This document shows, piece by piece, positions 49,787-57,246 of a stretch of 64,000 bases of DNA. The stretch covers positions 1,488,001 through 1,552,000 of the forward strand of contig NZ_CP016172.1 in the NCBI RefSeq assembly GCF_001676725.1, read 5' to 3'. The translations under genes and the position numbers were made by a program. The notes beneath the pieces were generated by a model. It was not told the DNA's origin. It did no database searches and saw only the letters and a list, made by a program, of their open reading frames with translations. Positions within the stretch are counted from its first letter, which is position 1. Each line of letters opens with the position of its first letter. Source of the DNA: Bordetella flabilis. GTDB lineage: Bacteria > Pseudomonadota > Gammaproteobacteria > Burkholderiales > Burkholderiaceae_B.

Positions 49787-51280
49787 TCAGTCGAGCGTGA
49801 CGTTGACGTTCTTGATCTGCGTGAATTCCAGCAATTCGTCCTTGCATTCCTCGCGGCCGATTCCGGAGCGCTTGTAGCCGCCGAAAGGCGCGCCGGTGAA
49901 GTGCGCCGACGAACCATTGATCCAGACGTAACCCGCCTGGACGCGCGCCGCCGCGAGGTGGGCGGTACGCAGGCTGGATGTCCATATCGACGCCGTCAGG
50001 CCATAGTCCACGCCGTTGACCGCCCGGAACAGCGCGTCCTCGTCCGACCACTTCAGCACGGCCAGCACCGGGCCGAACACCTCTTCGCGCGCCACCCGCA
50101 TGTCCGGCGTGACGTTCGCCAGGATCGTCGGTTCGACGAAGTAGCCATGGCGCAATGCATCCGTGTCGCAACGATGGCCGCCATGGGCGAGGACCGCACC
50201 TTCCTGTTGCGCCGACGCGATGAAGTCCAGCGTCTTGTCCAGTTGCTCGCGCGACACCAGTGCGCCCATGGTCGTGCGCGTATCGGTCGGCAGGCCGGGG
50301 CGATGCAGCGAACCGGTCAGGTCGACGATGCGGGCCAGCACCTCGTCGTGCACGGACTCGTGCAGGAACAGCCGGCTGGTGGACCCGCAGGATTGGCCGC
50401 ACCACGTGAAATTCATGCCGCGCACCGCGCCCAGCGCGGCTTTTTCCAGATCGGCATCCGGATAGACCAGCATGGCGTTCTTGCCGCCGAGCTCCAGCAA
50501 TACCTTCTTCAGGCCGTCGGCCGCGCCGCGCATGACGGCCCGGCCGGCATTCACGCTGCCGATCAGCGCGACCGCCGCCACGTCGGGGTGGGCAACCAGC
50601 GCCGCGCCCGTGGAGCGGTCGCCGGTCAGGCAGTTCAGGACACCCCGCGGAAAAAGTCCTTCTATCCGTTCGAACAGGCGCAGTGTCGACAGCGGCGCCT
50701 GTTCGGGCGGCTTCAGGATCACGGTATTGCCGGCGGCCAGCGGCGCGGCGACCTTGCCCGCGGCGAACATGAAGGGGTGGTTGAAAGGAATGATGCGCGC
50801 GACCACGCCCAGCGGTTCGCGCAGTGTGTAGTCGAGCGAGCCATTCGCGGTGGGGATGGTCTCGCCCTTCAATTCCAAAGCCAGGCCCGCGAAGTACTCC
50901 AGTTGCGTGGCCGCGAACACTGCGTCGTCGACCATCTGGCGTACCGGATTGCCGCAGTCGGCGGCGTCGATCAATGCCAGTTCGCCGGCGTGCTCCCGCA
51001 CGATGGCCGCCATGCGGCGCAGCAGGTCCGCTCGGGCCAGGGCCGGCGTATCGCGCCAGGCGGGCCAGGCCGCGGCCGCCGCCGCGACGGCCGCGTCGAC
51101 GTCCTCGGCGCCGGCCAAGGCGTAGGAACCCAGGTCTTCCTGGGTGGCGGGGCTGCGGCTGCGGGCGTGTGCGCCCGAACGTGGCGCATGCCACGCCCCG
51201 CCGTAGTACAGGCCGCGCTGGCGCGGCAGGACGCCTGCCACGCGGGCCGACAGGTCGGGGCCTTGATCCAGGATCGTCAT
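49787..51280 (-). CDS. NAD(P)-dependent aldehyde dehydrogenase
   Basis: A 497-residue ALDH. Catalytic Cys298 is in WCGQSCGSTSR, the general base Glu263 in LLELGGKN and the oxyanion Asn167 in IIPFNHPF. The cofactor loop LIGSVNAGRAVM is also present. ATG 51280 was chosen; a GTG at 51295 is an alternative. It is the first gene of a two-gene operon with the TPP enzyme. A palindrome at 51395-51409 lies about 115 bases upstream. It probably oxidizes the aldehyde released by its partner. Confidence 0.92.
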   Translation of the reverse strand: MTILDQGPDLSARVAGVLPRQRGLYYGGAWHAPRSGAHARSRSPATQEDLGSYALAGAEDVDAAVAAAAAAWPAWRDTPALARADLLRRMAAIVREHAGELALIDAADCGNPVRQMVDDAVFAATQLEYFAGLALELKGETIPTANGSLDYTLREPLGVVARIIPFNHPFMFAAGKVAAPLAAGNTVILKPPEQAPLSTLRLFERIEGLFPRGVLNCLTGDRSTGAALVAHPDVAAVALIGSVNAGRAVMRGAADGLKKVLLELGGKNAMLVYPDADLEKAALGAVRGMNFTWCGQSCGSTSRLFLHESVHDEVLARIVDLTGSLHRPGLPTDTRTTMGALVSREQLDKTLDFIASAQQEGAVLAHGGHRCDTDALRHGYFVEPTILANVTPDMRVAREEVFGPVLAVLKWSDEDALFRAVNGVDYGLTASIWTSSLRTAHLAAARVQAGYVWINGSSAHFTGAPFGGYKRSGIGREECKDELLEFTQIKNVNVTLD

Positions 51281-51394
51281 CGGTACTCGTCGCACATGGG
51301 GTGCAAGGGAGGGGCGGGAGCGCGCGCGGCGGGCCCGAGGGCCAGCGCACGCGGGAGCACCTAGACTAGTGCTGGCTGTCGATATTGGTCAATC

Positions 51395-51409
51395 TTGATT
51401 TGAAATCAA
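51395..51409. promoter_or_regulatory. Candidate operator TTGATT-N3-AATCAA upstream of the ALDH-TPP operon
   Basis: TTGATTTGAAATCAA is a dyad perfect around its central base (7-base arms). It shares both 6-base arms and the spacing with the site at 46454-46468. Outer ATATTG (51382-51387) and CAATAT (51407-51412) extend the symmetry, and TTGACC-type half-sites are close by. Confidence 0.6.
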
Positions 51410-51531
51410 TATGTGTGGGCGAAGCGCGGGCGTGCCACCGTCTGGAGGCGGGCTTGAATGGAAGGGCTGGCGAGGGTAACGCTGTGTACGCGCTCATGCG
51501 CTGCCCGATGCAGACCGGGCAGCGCAGCATG

Positions 51532-52581
51532 TCACGGCGCGGGATTCGGCTGGCGCGCGTGGATGGCGTCGATGGCGGCGAGCACGGAGTCCGGCAGCGT
51601 GACGTCGACGCTTTCGATGTTCTCCTTGAGCTGCGCAAGGTTGGTCGCGCCGATCAGGTTGCTGGTGACGAAGGGGCGCTGGTTGACCCATGCCAGCGCA
51701 AGCTGCGTGGGCGTCAGGCCGTGCTGCCGCGCCAATGCGACATACTCCTGCGTGGCGGCTTCCGCCTGCGGGTTGCTGTAGCGGGTGAAACGCGTGAACA
51801 GCGAGAGACGGGCGCCGGCGGGGCGCGCGCCGTTTTCGTACTTCCCGGTCAGCATGCCCATGCCCAGCGGCGAATAGGCCAACAGGCCGACGCCGTCGTG
51901 GTGGCTGAATTCCGACAAGCCCATCTCGAAGGTCCGATTGAGCAGGTTGTAGGGGTTCTGGATGGACACGATGCGCGGCAGGTGGTCGACCTCCGCATGC
52001 TTGAGAAACCGCGCCACGCCCCAGGGCGTTTCGTTCGACACGCCCACGTGGCGAATCTTGCCCTGGCGCACGAAGTCCTGCAGTACCGACAGCGTCTCGG
52101 CGATCGGTACGGTGTGGTCATCCTTCACCCAGGGATAGACGGCCTGGCCGAACGTCATCGTGGTGCGGTCCGGCCAATGCAACTGGTACAGGTCCAGATA
52201 GTCCGTTTGCAGGCGCTTCAGGCTGGCGTCCAGCGCCGCGGTCAGGTTCTTGCGGTCATGGAAGGTCTTGCCTTCGCGGATGTGGCCGGGGCGCTTGGGG
52301 TCGCGCACCGGGCCGGCGATCTTGCTGGCAAGCACGATGTCCTGGCGGCGCTTGGTCTTGGCCAGCCAGGTGCCGATGAAGGTTTCGGTACGGCCATAGG
52401 TTTCGGCCTTGGGCGGCACGGGATACATTTCCGCCGTATCGACCAGGTTGACGCCGTGCGCCAGCGCGTAGTCGAGTTGTTCGTGGGCCTGCGCCTCGGA
52501 ATTCTGCTCGCCCCAGGTCATGGTGCCCAGGCCGATCAGGCTGACGTCGATGTCGGTATGGCCAAGTTTGCGGTATTTCAA
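51532..52581 (-). CDS. Aldo/keto reductase
   Basis: A 349-residue (alpha/beta)8 oxidoreductase. The catalytic tetrad is recognisable: Asp and Tyr in LVDTAEMYPVPP, Lys in DIVLASKIAG and His in YQLHWPD. The NADPH-binding end SNLIGATNLAQLKENIESV is present. It begins MKYRKLGHTDIDVSLIGLG with a TTG start at 52581, supported by GGAG 8 bases upstream; codons further out show no homology. It belongs to the Tas-like group of aldo/keto reductases. It stands alone, divergent from the GtrII-like gene, whose ATG lies 190 bases away. Confidence 0.9.
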   Translation of the reverse strand: MKYRKLGHTDIDVSLIGLGTMTWGEQNSEAQAHEQLDYALAHGVNLVDTAEMYPVPPKAETYGRTETFIGTWLAKTKRRQDIVLASKIAGPVRDPKRPGHIREGKTFHDRKNLTAALDASLKRLQTDYLDLYQLHWPDRTTMTFGQAVYPWVKDDHTVPIAETLSVLQDFVRQGKIRHVGVSNETPWGVARFLKHAEVDHLPRIVSIQNPYNLLNRTFEMGLSEFSHHDGVGLLAYSPLGMGMLTGKYENGARPAGARLSLFTRFTRYSNPQAEAATQEYVALARQHGLTPTQLALAWVNQRPFVTSNLIGATNLAQLKENIESVDVTLPDSVLAAIDAIHARQPNPAP

Positions 52582-52771
52582 CGAATCGCTCCGGGAATGG
52601 ACGGACGGCGGGGCAAGCCCCGGGTGTGGCGATGTTACTCCCGGCCTGGGCCGGCCAAAAAGGATGCCATATGCCGGCGCGGGGATTTCAGGCCATCGAC
52701 AGCGGACCTGTGGAACTTTGCGCCTCCCACGGCGCCTCACGCACCCGTCCTTCGTCATTCCGCCACCGTTG

Positions 52772-54271
52772 ATGCCTTGCAGAAATTATTCCGGCCGCCC
52801 TGTCTTTCTTGCCGCCCTGTCGCTTTACGGCCTGGCCATCTGGCCGATTCTCCATGCAGACCGGTTCTACATCGATGACCTGGGGCGGGCGTACGCCGGC
52901 TACCTGGGGTGGAGCTCCGACGGCCGCCCGCTGGCCAACGTGGTCATGGAGCTCTTCAATCTCGGTACGCCGCTGACCGATCTATCGCCGCTGCCGCAGG
53001 TGGCCGCGCTGTTGCTGTTCGCCATGCTGGCGGTGCAGGTGGCCAGGCGTTTCGGCATTGGCGGGACCTGGCGTGCTCCCCTGATCGTGGCCCCGCTGGT
53101 CGCCCAGCCTTTCTTCCTGGAGAACCTTTCCTATAAGTTCGATTCCCTGACCATGTCGCTGGCCGTGACGCTGGCGGCCCTGGCGGTGGTCGGGCCCGTG
53201 GCCCGGGGGTGGCGCGGCGTGGCTGGCATGGCCTGCATCCTGGCCAGCCTGTGCCTCTACCAGCCGGCCTTGAATGTCTTCCTGGTCTTCGCGCTCGCGG
53301 AACTCATCCACGAACAGGCAAGGTGCTGCGCGCCGCGTGCGCTGTTGGCGCTGGCGGGCGTACGGATACTGCAATTGCTGGTCGCCTGCGGCCTGTACGG
53401 CGGCATCATGGCCGCGACGGTAAAGGGCCATTACGCCACCTCTCACCAACAGTTGCCGGACGTGGCGCAGGCCTGGCCGGTCATGCTGCACAATCTGGCC
53501 GCGTTCTGGCGCTATGTGACGGCCTACACCGCCACGTCCTGGGCGGCCTTGCCATGGATGCTTACCGTGGCCGGGGTGGTGCTGGCGCTGGGCGCCGCCA
53601 TCCGTTATGCGGGGACCCACTGGGCGGCCAGCCCGCCGCGCGTGCGGCTCGCCTTGGCGCTTGGTCCCGTCGCCGTCGTGCTGGGGACGGCCGTATTGCC
53701 CTGGGGCCCGATGCTGATACTGCGGGATCCGGTGTTCGCGCCACGCGTCATGGTCGGGGTCGGCGCATTGGCTTCGGCCGCCTTGCTGGCGGTGTCGTGC
53801 GCGTTGACGCGCTGGCGCGTGGAGCGGCGCTGGCACGTCGCGGTGCTGGCCGCGCCGGCGTATGGCCTGTTCGTCTTCGCAGCCGCGTATGGCAACGCCC
53901 TGGGCCTGCAGAAGGCCTACGAGGATCGCCTGACGGCGGACATCGCACAGGATCTGTCAGGGCTCGCCGACAGCGCCGGCGTGCGGCGCTATACGTTGCG
54001 CGGCCACGCCCCGCGGCCACCGGTGGTGCAGCACGATATCCGCAAGTACCCTTTGCTCGACGTGCTGGTTCCGGTGTACCTGACAGCGGGGTGGGGCTGG
54101 GCGGGCGATGCGCTGCGGCACGCGGGCAGCGACCTGCGTTTCCTTGCGTCCAGCGATGCGGGCGCCCCTTGCGCCGCGGTGCCGGCGGTCAGGCGCCAGG
54201 CGTATCGCATCTATACGAAGGAGGACATGGCCATCGTCGTGTTTCCCGACGCGGCGTGCCGGGCCGGATAG
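52772..54271 (+). CDS. GtrII-like membrane glucosyltransferase
   Basis: A 499-residue protein with roughly ten to twelve hydrophobic segments over residues 10-400 and a soluble C-terminal domain of about 100 residues. The N-terminal DRFYIDDLGRAYAGY carries the acidic pair expected in GtrII-type and related GT-C transferases, which add glucose to O-antigen in the periplasm from a lipid carrier. No gtrA flippase or gtrB transferase gene accompanies it in the window. It may therefore use carrier-linked sugars made elsewhere. ATG 52772 lies beyond the aldo/keto reductase start. Confidence 0.7.
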   Translation: MPCRNYSGRPVFLAALSLYGLAIWPILHADRFYIDDLGRAYAGYLGWSSDGRPLANVVMELFNLGTPLTDLSPLPQVAALLLFAMLAVQVARRFGIGGTWRAPLIVAPLVAQPFFLENLSYKFDSLTMSLAVTLAALAVVGPVARGWRGVAGMACILASLCLYQPALNVFLVFALAELIHEQARCCAPRALLALAGVRILQLLVACGLYGGIMAATVKGHYATSHQQLPDVAQAWPVMLHNLAAFWRYVTAYTATSWAALPWMLTVAGVVLALGAAIRYAGTHWAASPPRVRLALALGPVAVVLGTAVLPWGPMLILRDPVFAPRVMVGVGALASAALLAVSCALTRWRVERRWHVAVLAAPAYGLFVFAAAYGNALGLQKAYEDRLTADIAQDLSGLADSAGVRRYTLRGHAPRPPVVQHDIRKYPLLDVLVPVYLTAGWGWAGDALRHAGSDLRFLASSDAGAPCAAVPAVRRQAYRIYTKEDMAIVVFPDAACRAG

Positions 54272-54328
54272 CTTCCGGGGACCGCGCCATGCTAGCCTCT
54301 GCCGACGTCCGTGACCGTGCGTGGCCCT

Positions 54329-55252
54329 ATGCCAGACCTCAATCTCGCCCACCTGCATGCTTTCGCCCTGGTGGCCGAACTCGGCAGTTTTTCCGCGGCC
54401 GCTGACCGCCTGGGCGTGTCGCAGCCGGCCATCAGCGCGCAGGTCAAGCAATTGGAACGGCGCTGCGGCGTCCGCTTGCTCGAACGCGTCGGCCGCCGGG
54501 CCGCGCCCACCGCGGCCGGGGCGGAGCTGCTGCGATGGCGCCACGCCATCGACGGCGCGATCGAAGGGGCGCTGGAGGCTGTCTCGCAGTATTCCACCGA
54601 GACACGTGGCCAGGTCCGCCTCGGATCGGGGGCGACGGCCGCCATCCATCTGCTCCCGCCCGTCCTGGGCACGCTGCGGCGCCAGTTTCCGGACCTGTCC
54701 GTCCTGGTCAGTACCGGCAATACCGCGGACTTCATCGCCGCGGTGGAGAGCAATGCCGTCGACGTGGCGCTGGTCACGCTGCCCATACCGGAACGCGGTT
54801 CCCTGGCGGTCATGCCGGTCGCGGCGGAAGACTTCGTCGCCGTCGGCCCGCCGGGCATGTTGCCGGACCGCGGCAAGGCGACGCCGCGCAGCCTTGCCAG
54901 GCTGCCCCTGATTCTTTTCGAGCCCGGGGCCAATACCCGGGTGTTGATCGACCGCTGGTTCCGGCAGGCCGATTTGGCGCCCAGGCCGGTCATGGAGCTG
55001 GGCAGCGTCGAGGCCATCAAGGAAATGGTTGCCGCCGGGCTCGGGTGCAGCGTGCTGCCGGCAATGGCCGTGACAGGCAAGGCCCACCGCGCCGATCTGG
55101 TGGTGCGGCCTCTTGCGCCGGGCCTGGGCAGGGAGTTGGCGTTGGCCCTGCGCAAGGACAAGCCTTTGAGCAAGGCGCTGAACCAGGTTGTCCAGGCCAT
55201 CACGCGCTGCGCGCTGTCCGGAGGCGGCCCCCTGCGCGCGGCGGCGCCCTGA
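54329..55252 (+). CDS. LysR-family transcription regulator
   Basis: A 307-residue LTTR. The N-terminal winged HTH (LHAFALVAELGSFSAAADRLGVSQPAISAQVKQLERRCGVRLLER) is followed by an effector-binding domain (about 90-295) with the usual LGSGATAAIHLLPPVLGTLRRQFPDL start. It lies 111 bases upstream of, and in the same direction as, the cytochrome c-Mo-hydroxylase operon, which is its likely target. ATG 54329 was chosen; a GTG at 54311 is possible. Confidence 0.92.
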   Translation: MPDLNLAHLHAFALVAELGSFSAAADRLGVSQPAISAQVKQLERRCGVRLLERVGRRAAPTAAGAELLRWRHAIDGAIEGALEAVSQYSTETRGQVRLGSGATAAIHLLPPVLGTLRRQFPDLSVLVSTGNTADFIAAVESNAVDVALVTLPIPERGSLAVMPVAAEDFVAVGPPGMLPDRGKATPRSLARLPLILFEPGANTRVLIDRWFRQADLAPRPVMELGSVEAIKEMVAAGLGCSVLPAMAVTGKAHRADLVVRPLAPGLGRELALALRKDKPLSKALNQVVQAITRCALSGGGPLRAAAP

Positions 55253-55363
55253 GCGGAGGAGGGGGCAATATCCAAATCGTGGAATTGGCGCGCGATTTCA
55301 TTCAGATGTCAGGGGCCGGCGCTACATTTCGCCCCACACGGGTTTTCTCTTGAAGAGGGCGGG

Positions 55364-56740
55364 ATGAAAGGAAGAGTTATCGCCGCGGCCGTGCTTGCGC
55401 TCGTGATCGCAGGCGGCGTCGCGGCCTGTTCATTCGCGTGGCGCAACGCCATCGAGCCGGTCGATCCCCCCGCGCCGGCCTCCTTCGATAGCGCCTCGGT
55501 GGCCCGTGGGGCGCAATTGGCCGCGCTGGGCGATTGCCTGTCCTGTCATACCGCCGCGGGCGGCAAGCCCTATGCGGGCGGCACGCCCCTGCAAACGCCT
55601 TTCGGCACCTTGTACAGCACCAACATCACCCCCGATCCGGACACCGGCATAGGGCGATGGTCGCTGGCGGCCTTTGCCCGCGCCATGCGCGAAGGCGTGG
55701 CGCGCGACGGCCATCTGCTGTATCCCGCCTTCCCTTATCCGCATTTCACGCGCATGAGCGACCAGGACATCAAGGACCTGTACGCCTACGTGATGACGCG
55801 CACGCCGGCCAAGGCGCCGCCGCGCGATAACGACCTGGTCTTCCCGCTGGGATACCGGCCCCTGATCGCCGGCTGGAACCTGTTCTTCCTGCATCCCGGG
55901 CCCTTGCCGGAGGACACTACGCAGAGCGCCGAATGGCTGCGCGGCCGCTACCTGGTCGAAGGTCCCGGACACTGCGCCGCCTGCCACACGCCGATGAATG
56001 CCCTGGGCGCTGAAGAGGGCGGCAAGCCTTTCGCGGGCGGGCATATCGAAGGCTGGGACGTGCCGCCTCTCAATGCGCTCGGCCATGGGCAGCGTCCCTG
56101 GACGGTTGCCCAACTGACCTCTTACCTGCGTACGGGGCTGGCGAGCGAGCACGGGGCAGCCGCCGGTCCGATGGAGCCGGTGACCCGCGCGTTGAGCCTG
56201 GTGTCCGAAAGCGATGTGCGCGCGATGGCCGTGTATCTGTTGTCGCTGGACCCCCAGGCGCCGGCGGATACGCCGGTGCAAGCCCAGGCCTCGTCCACGC
56301 CGGCCCTGGCGCCGTCACCTGCCCAGGCGCCAACCGGGGCGGCCACCCGGGACGCCGCGCCGGCCCAGGCCGTGTCGCTGAACGCATCGCGGGCCGATGC
56401 CGAGCGCCTGACGCGCGGGGCGGCCCTGTTCAGCGCCACCTGCGCGGCCTGCCATGCCGCGTCCGCGCCCATGACGACCATTGGCGGGCGGCCATCGCTG
56501 GCCCTGAGCTCGGTCGTCAATGCCGATAGCTCGCGCAACGCCATCAACCTGATCCTGCAGGGCATACCCCTGCGGGGATCTTCCGCTTCCCACTACATGC
56601 CCGCTTTCGCGCAGACCCTGAGCGACGGCCAGATCGCCGACGTGCTGGCCTACCTGCGCGTGAATATCGCGCAGCGTCCTGCCTGGCCGGCGACGGAAGA
56701 CATGGTCGCCAAAGTCCGCAAGGAGGACCAGTCCAAATGA
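55364..56740 (+). CDS. Tri-haem cytochrome c, probable lipoprotein, Mo-hydroxylase electron acceptor
   Basis: A 458-residue protein with three haem c sites: CLSCH (Cys58, Cys61, His62), a second CAACH near residue 205 and a third CAACH near 365. The N-terminus has a lipobox-like VAAC (Cys22), suggesting lipid anchoring. The domain order resembles the cytochrome subunit of membrane-bound alcohol and aldehyde dehydrogenases. An Ala/Pro/Gln-rich linker joins domains two and three (about 300-350). The stop overlaps the 2Fe-2S gene (ATGA). It should carry electrons from the Mo-hydroxylase to the respiratory chain. Confidence 0.9.
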   Translation: MKGRVIAAAVLALVIAGGVAACSFAWRNAIEPVDPPAPASFDSASVARGAQLAALGDCLSCHTAAGGKPYAGGTPLQTPFGTLYSTNITPDPDTGIGRWSLAAFARAMREGVARDGHLLYPAFPYPHFTRMSDQDIKDLYAYVMTRTPAKAPPRDNDLVFPLGYRPLIAGWNLFFLHPGPLPEDTTQSAEWLRGRYLVEGPGHCAACHTPMNALGAEEGGKPFAGGHIEGWDVPPLNALGHGQRPWTVAQLTSYLRTGLASEHGAAAGPMEPVTRALSLVSESDVRAMAVYLLSLDPQAPADTPVQAQASSTPALAPSPAQAPTGAATRDAAPAQAVSLNASRADAERLTRGAALFSATCAACHAASAPMTTIGGRPSLALSSVVNADSSRNAINLILQGIPLRGSSASHYMPAFAQTLSDGQIADVLAYLRVNIAQRPAWPATEDMVAKVRKEDQSK

Positions 56741-57246
56741 TTACATTGACGGTCAACGGCGTCGCACACAGCCTGGACATCGACCCCTCGATGCCGCTGC
56801 TGTACGCGTTGCGCAATCACCTGCAGTTGAATGGCGCCAAGTTCGGCTGCGGCATGGGCCAGTGCGGCGCATGCACGGTCATCGTCGACCAGGCGCCGGT
56901 CTTCTCCTGCCAGTTTCCGGTTTCGGCGATCCAGGGCCGCCCGGTACGCACGATCGAGGGCCTGGGCAGCGCCGAGCATCCCGGCCCCCTGCAAAAGGCC
57001 TTCATCGACAAGCAGGCGGCCCAATGCGGATACTGTATCGCCGGCATGGTGATGCGGGCGCAGGCGCTGCTGGATCGCAACAGCGCACCCACGGAGGCGG
57101 AGATCCGCGCGCATATGGAGCCCAACCTGTGCCGTTGCGGCACGCATATGCGGATCATCGCGGCCATCAGCGAGGCGGCCGCCAACCTGCGCGCCGCCGG
57201 CGACGACCCGGGCCATGCCGTGGCCCTCGCGGGAGGGGCGAAATGA
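56737..57246 (+). CDS. 2Fe-2S subunit of a Mo-hydroxylase (second set)
   Basis: A 169-residue iron-sulfur subunit with cluster cysteines in FGCGMGQCGACTV and FSCQFP, and in QCGYC and NLCRCGTHM. It is homologous to the small subunit at 18705-19163, with a slightly longer C-terminus. ATGA overlaps join it to the cytochrome and the large subunit, so the three are made together. The type is found in isoquinoline and nicotinate hydroxylases and in aldehyde dehydrogenases. Confidence 0.92.
   Translation: MITLTVNGVAHSLDIDPSMPLLYALRNHLQLNGAKFGCGMGQCGACTVIVDQAPVFSCQFPVSAIQGRPVRTIEGLGSAEHPGPLQKAFIDKQAAQCGYCIAGMVMRAQALLDRNSAPTEAEIRAHMEPNLCRCGTHMRIIAAISEAAANLRAAGDDPGHAVALAGGAK

Noticed and set aside
47934..51350. 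One continuous open frame suggesting an ALDH-TPP fusion
   Set aside because: The frame upstream of 49769 is the shadow of the aldehyde dehydrogenase gene in another frame. The TPP enzyme homology starts at the ATG at 49769.
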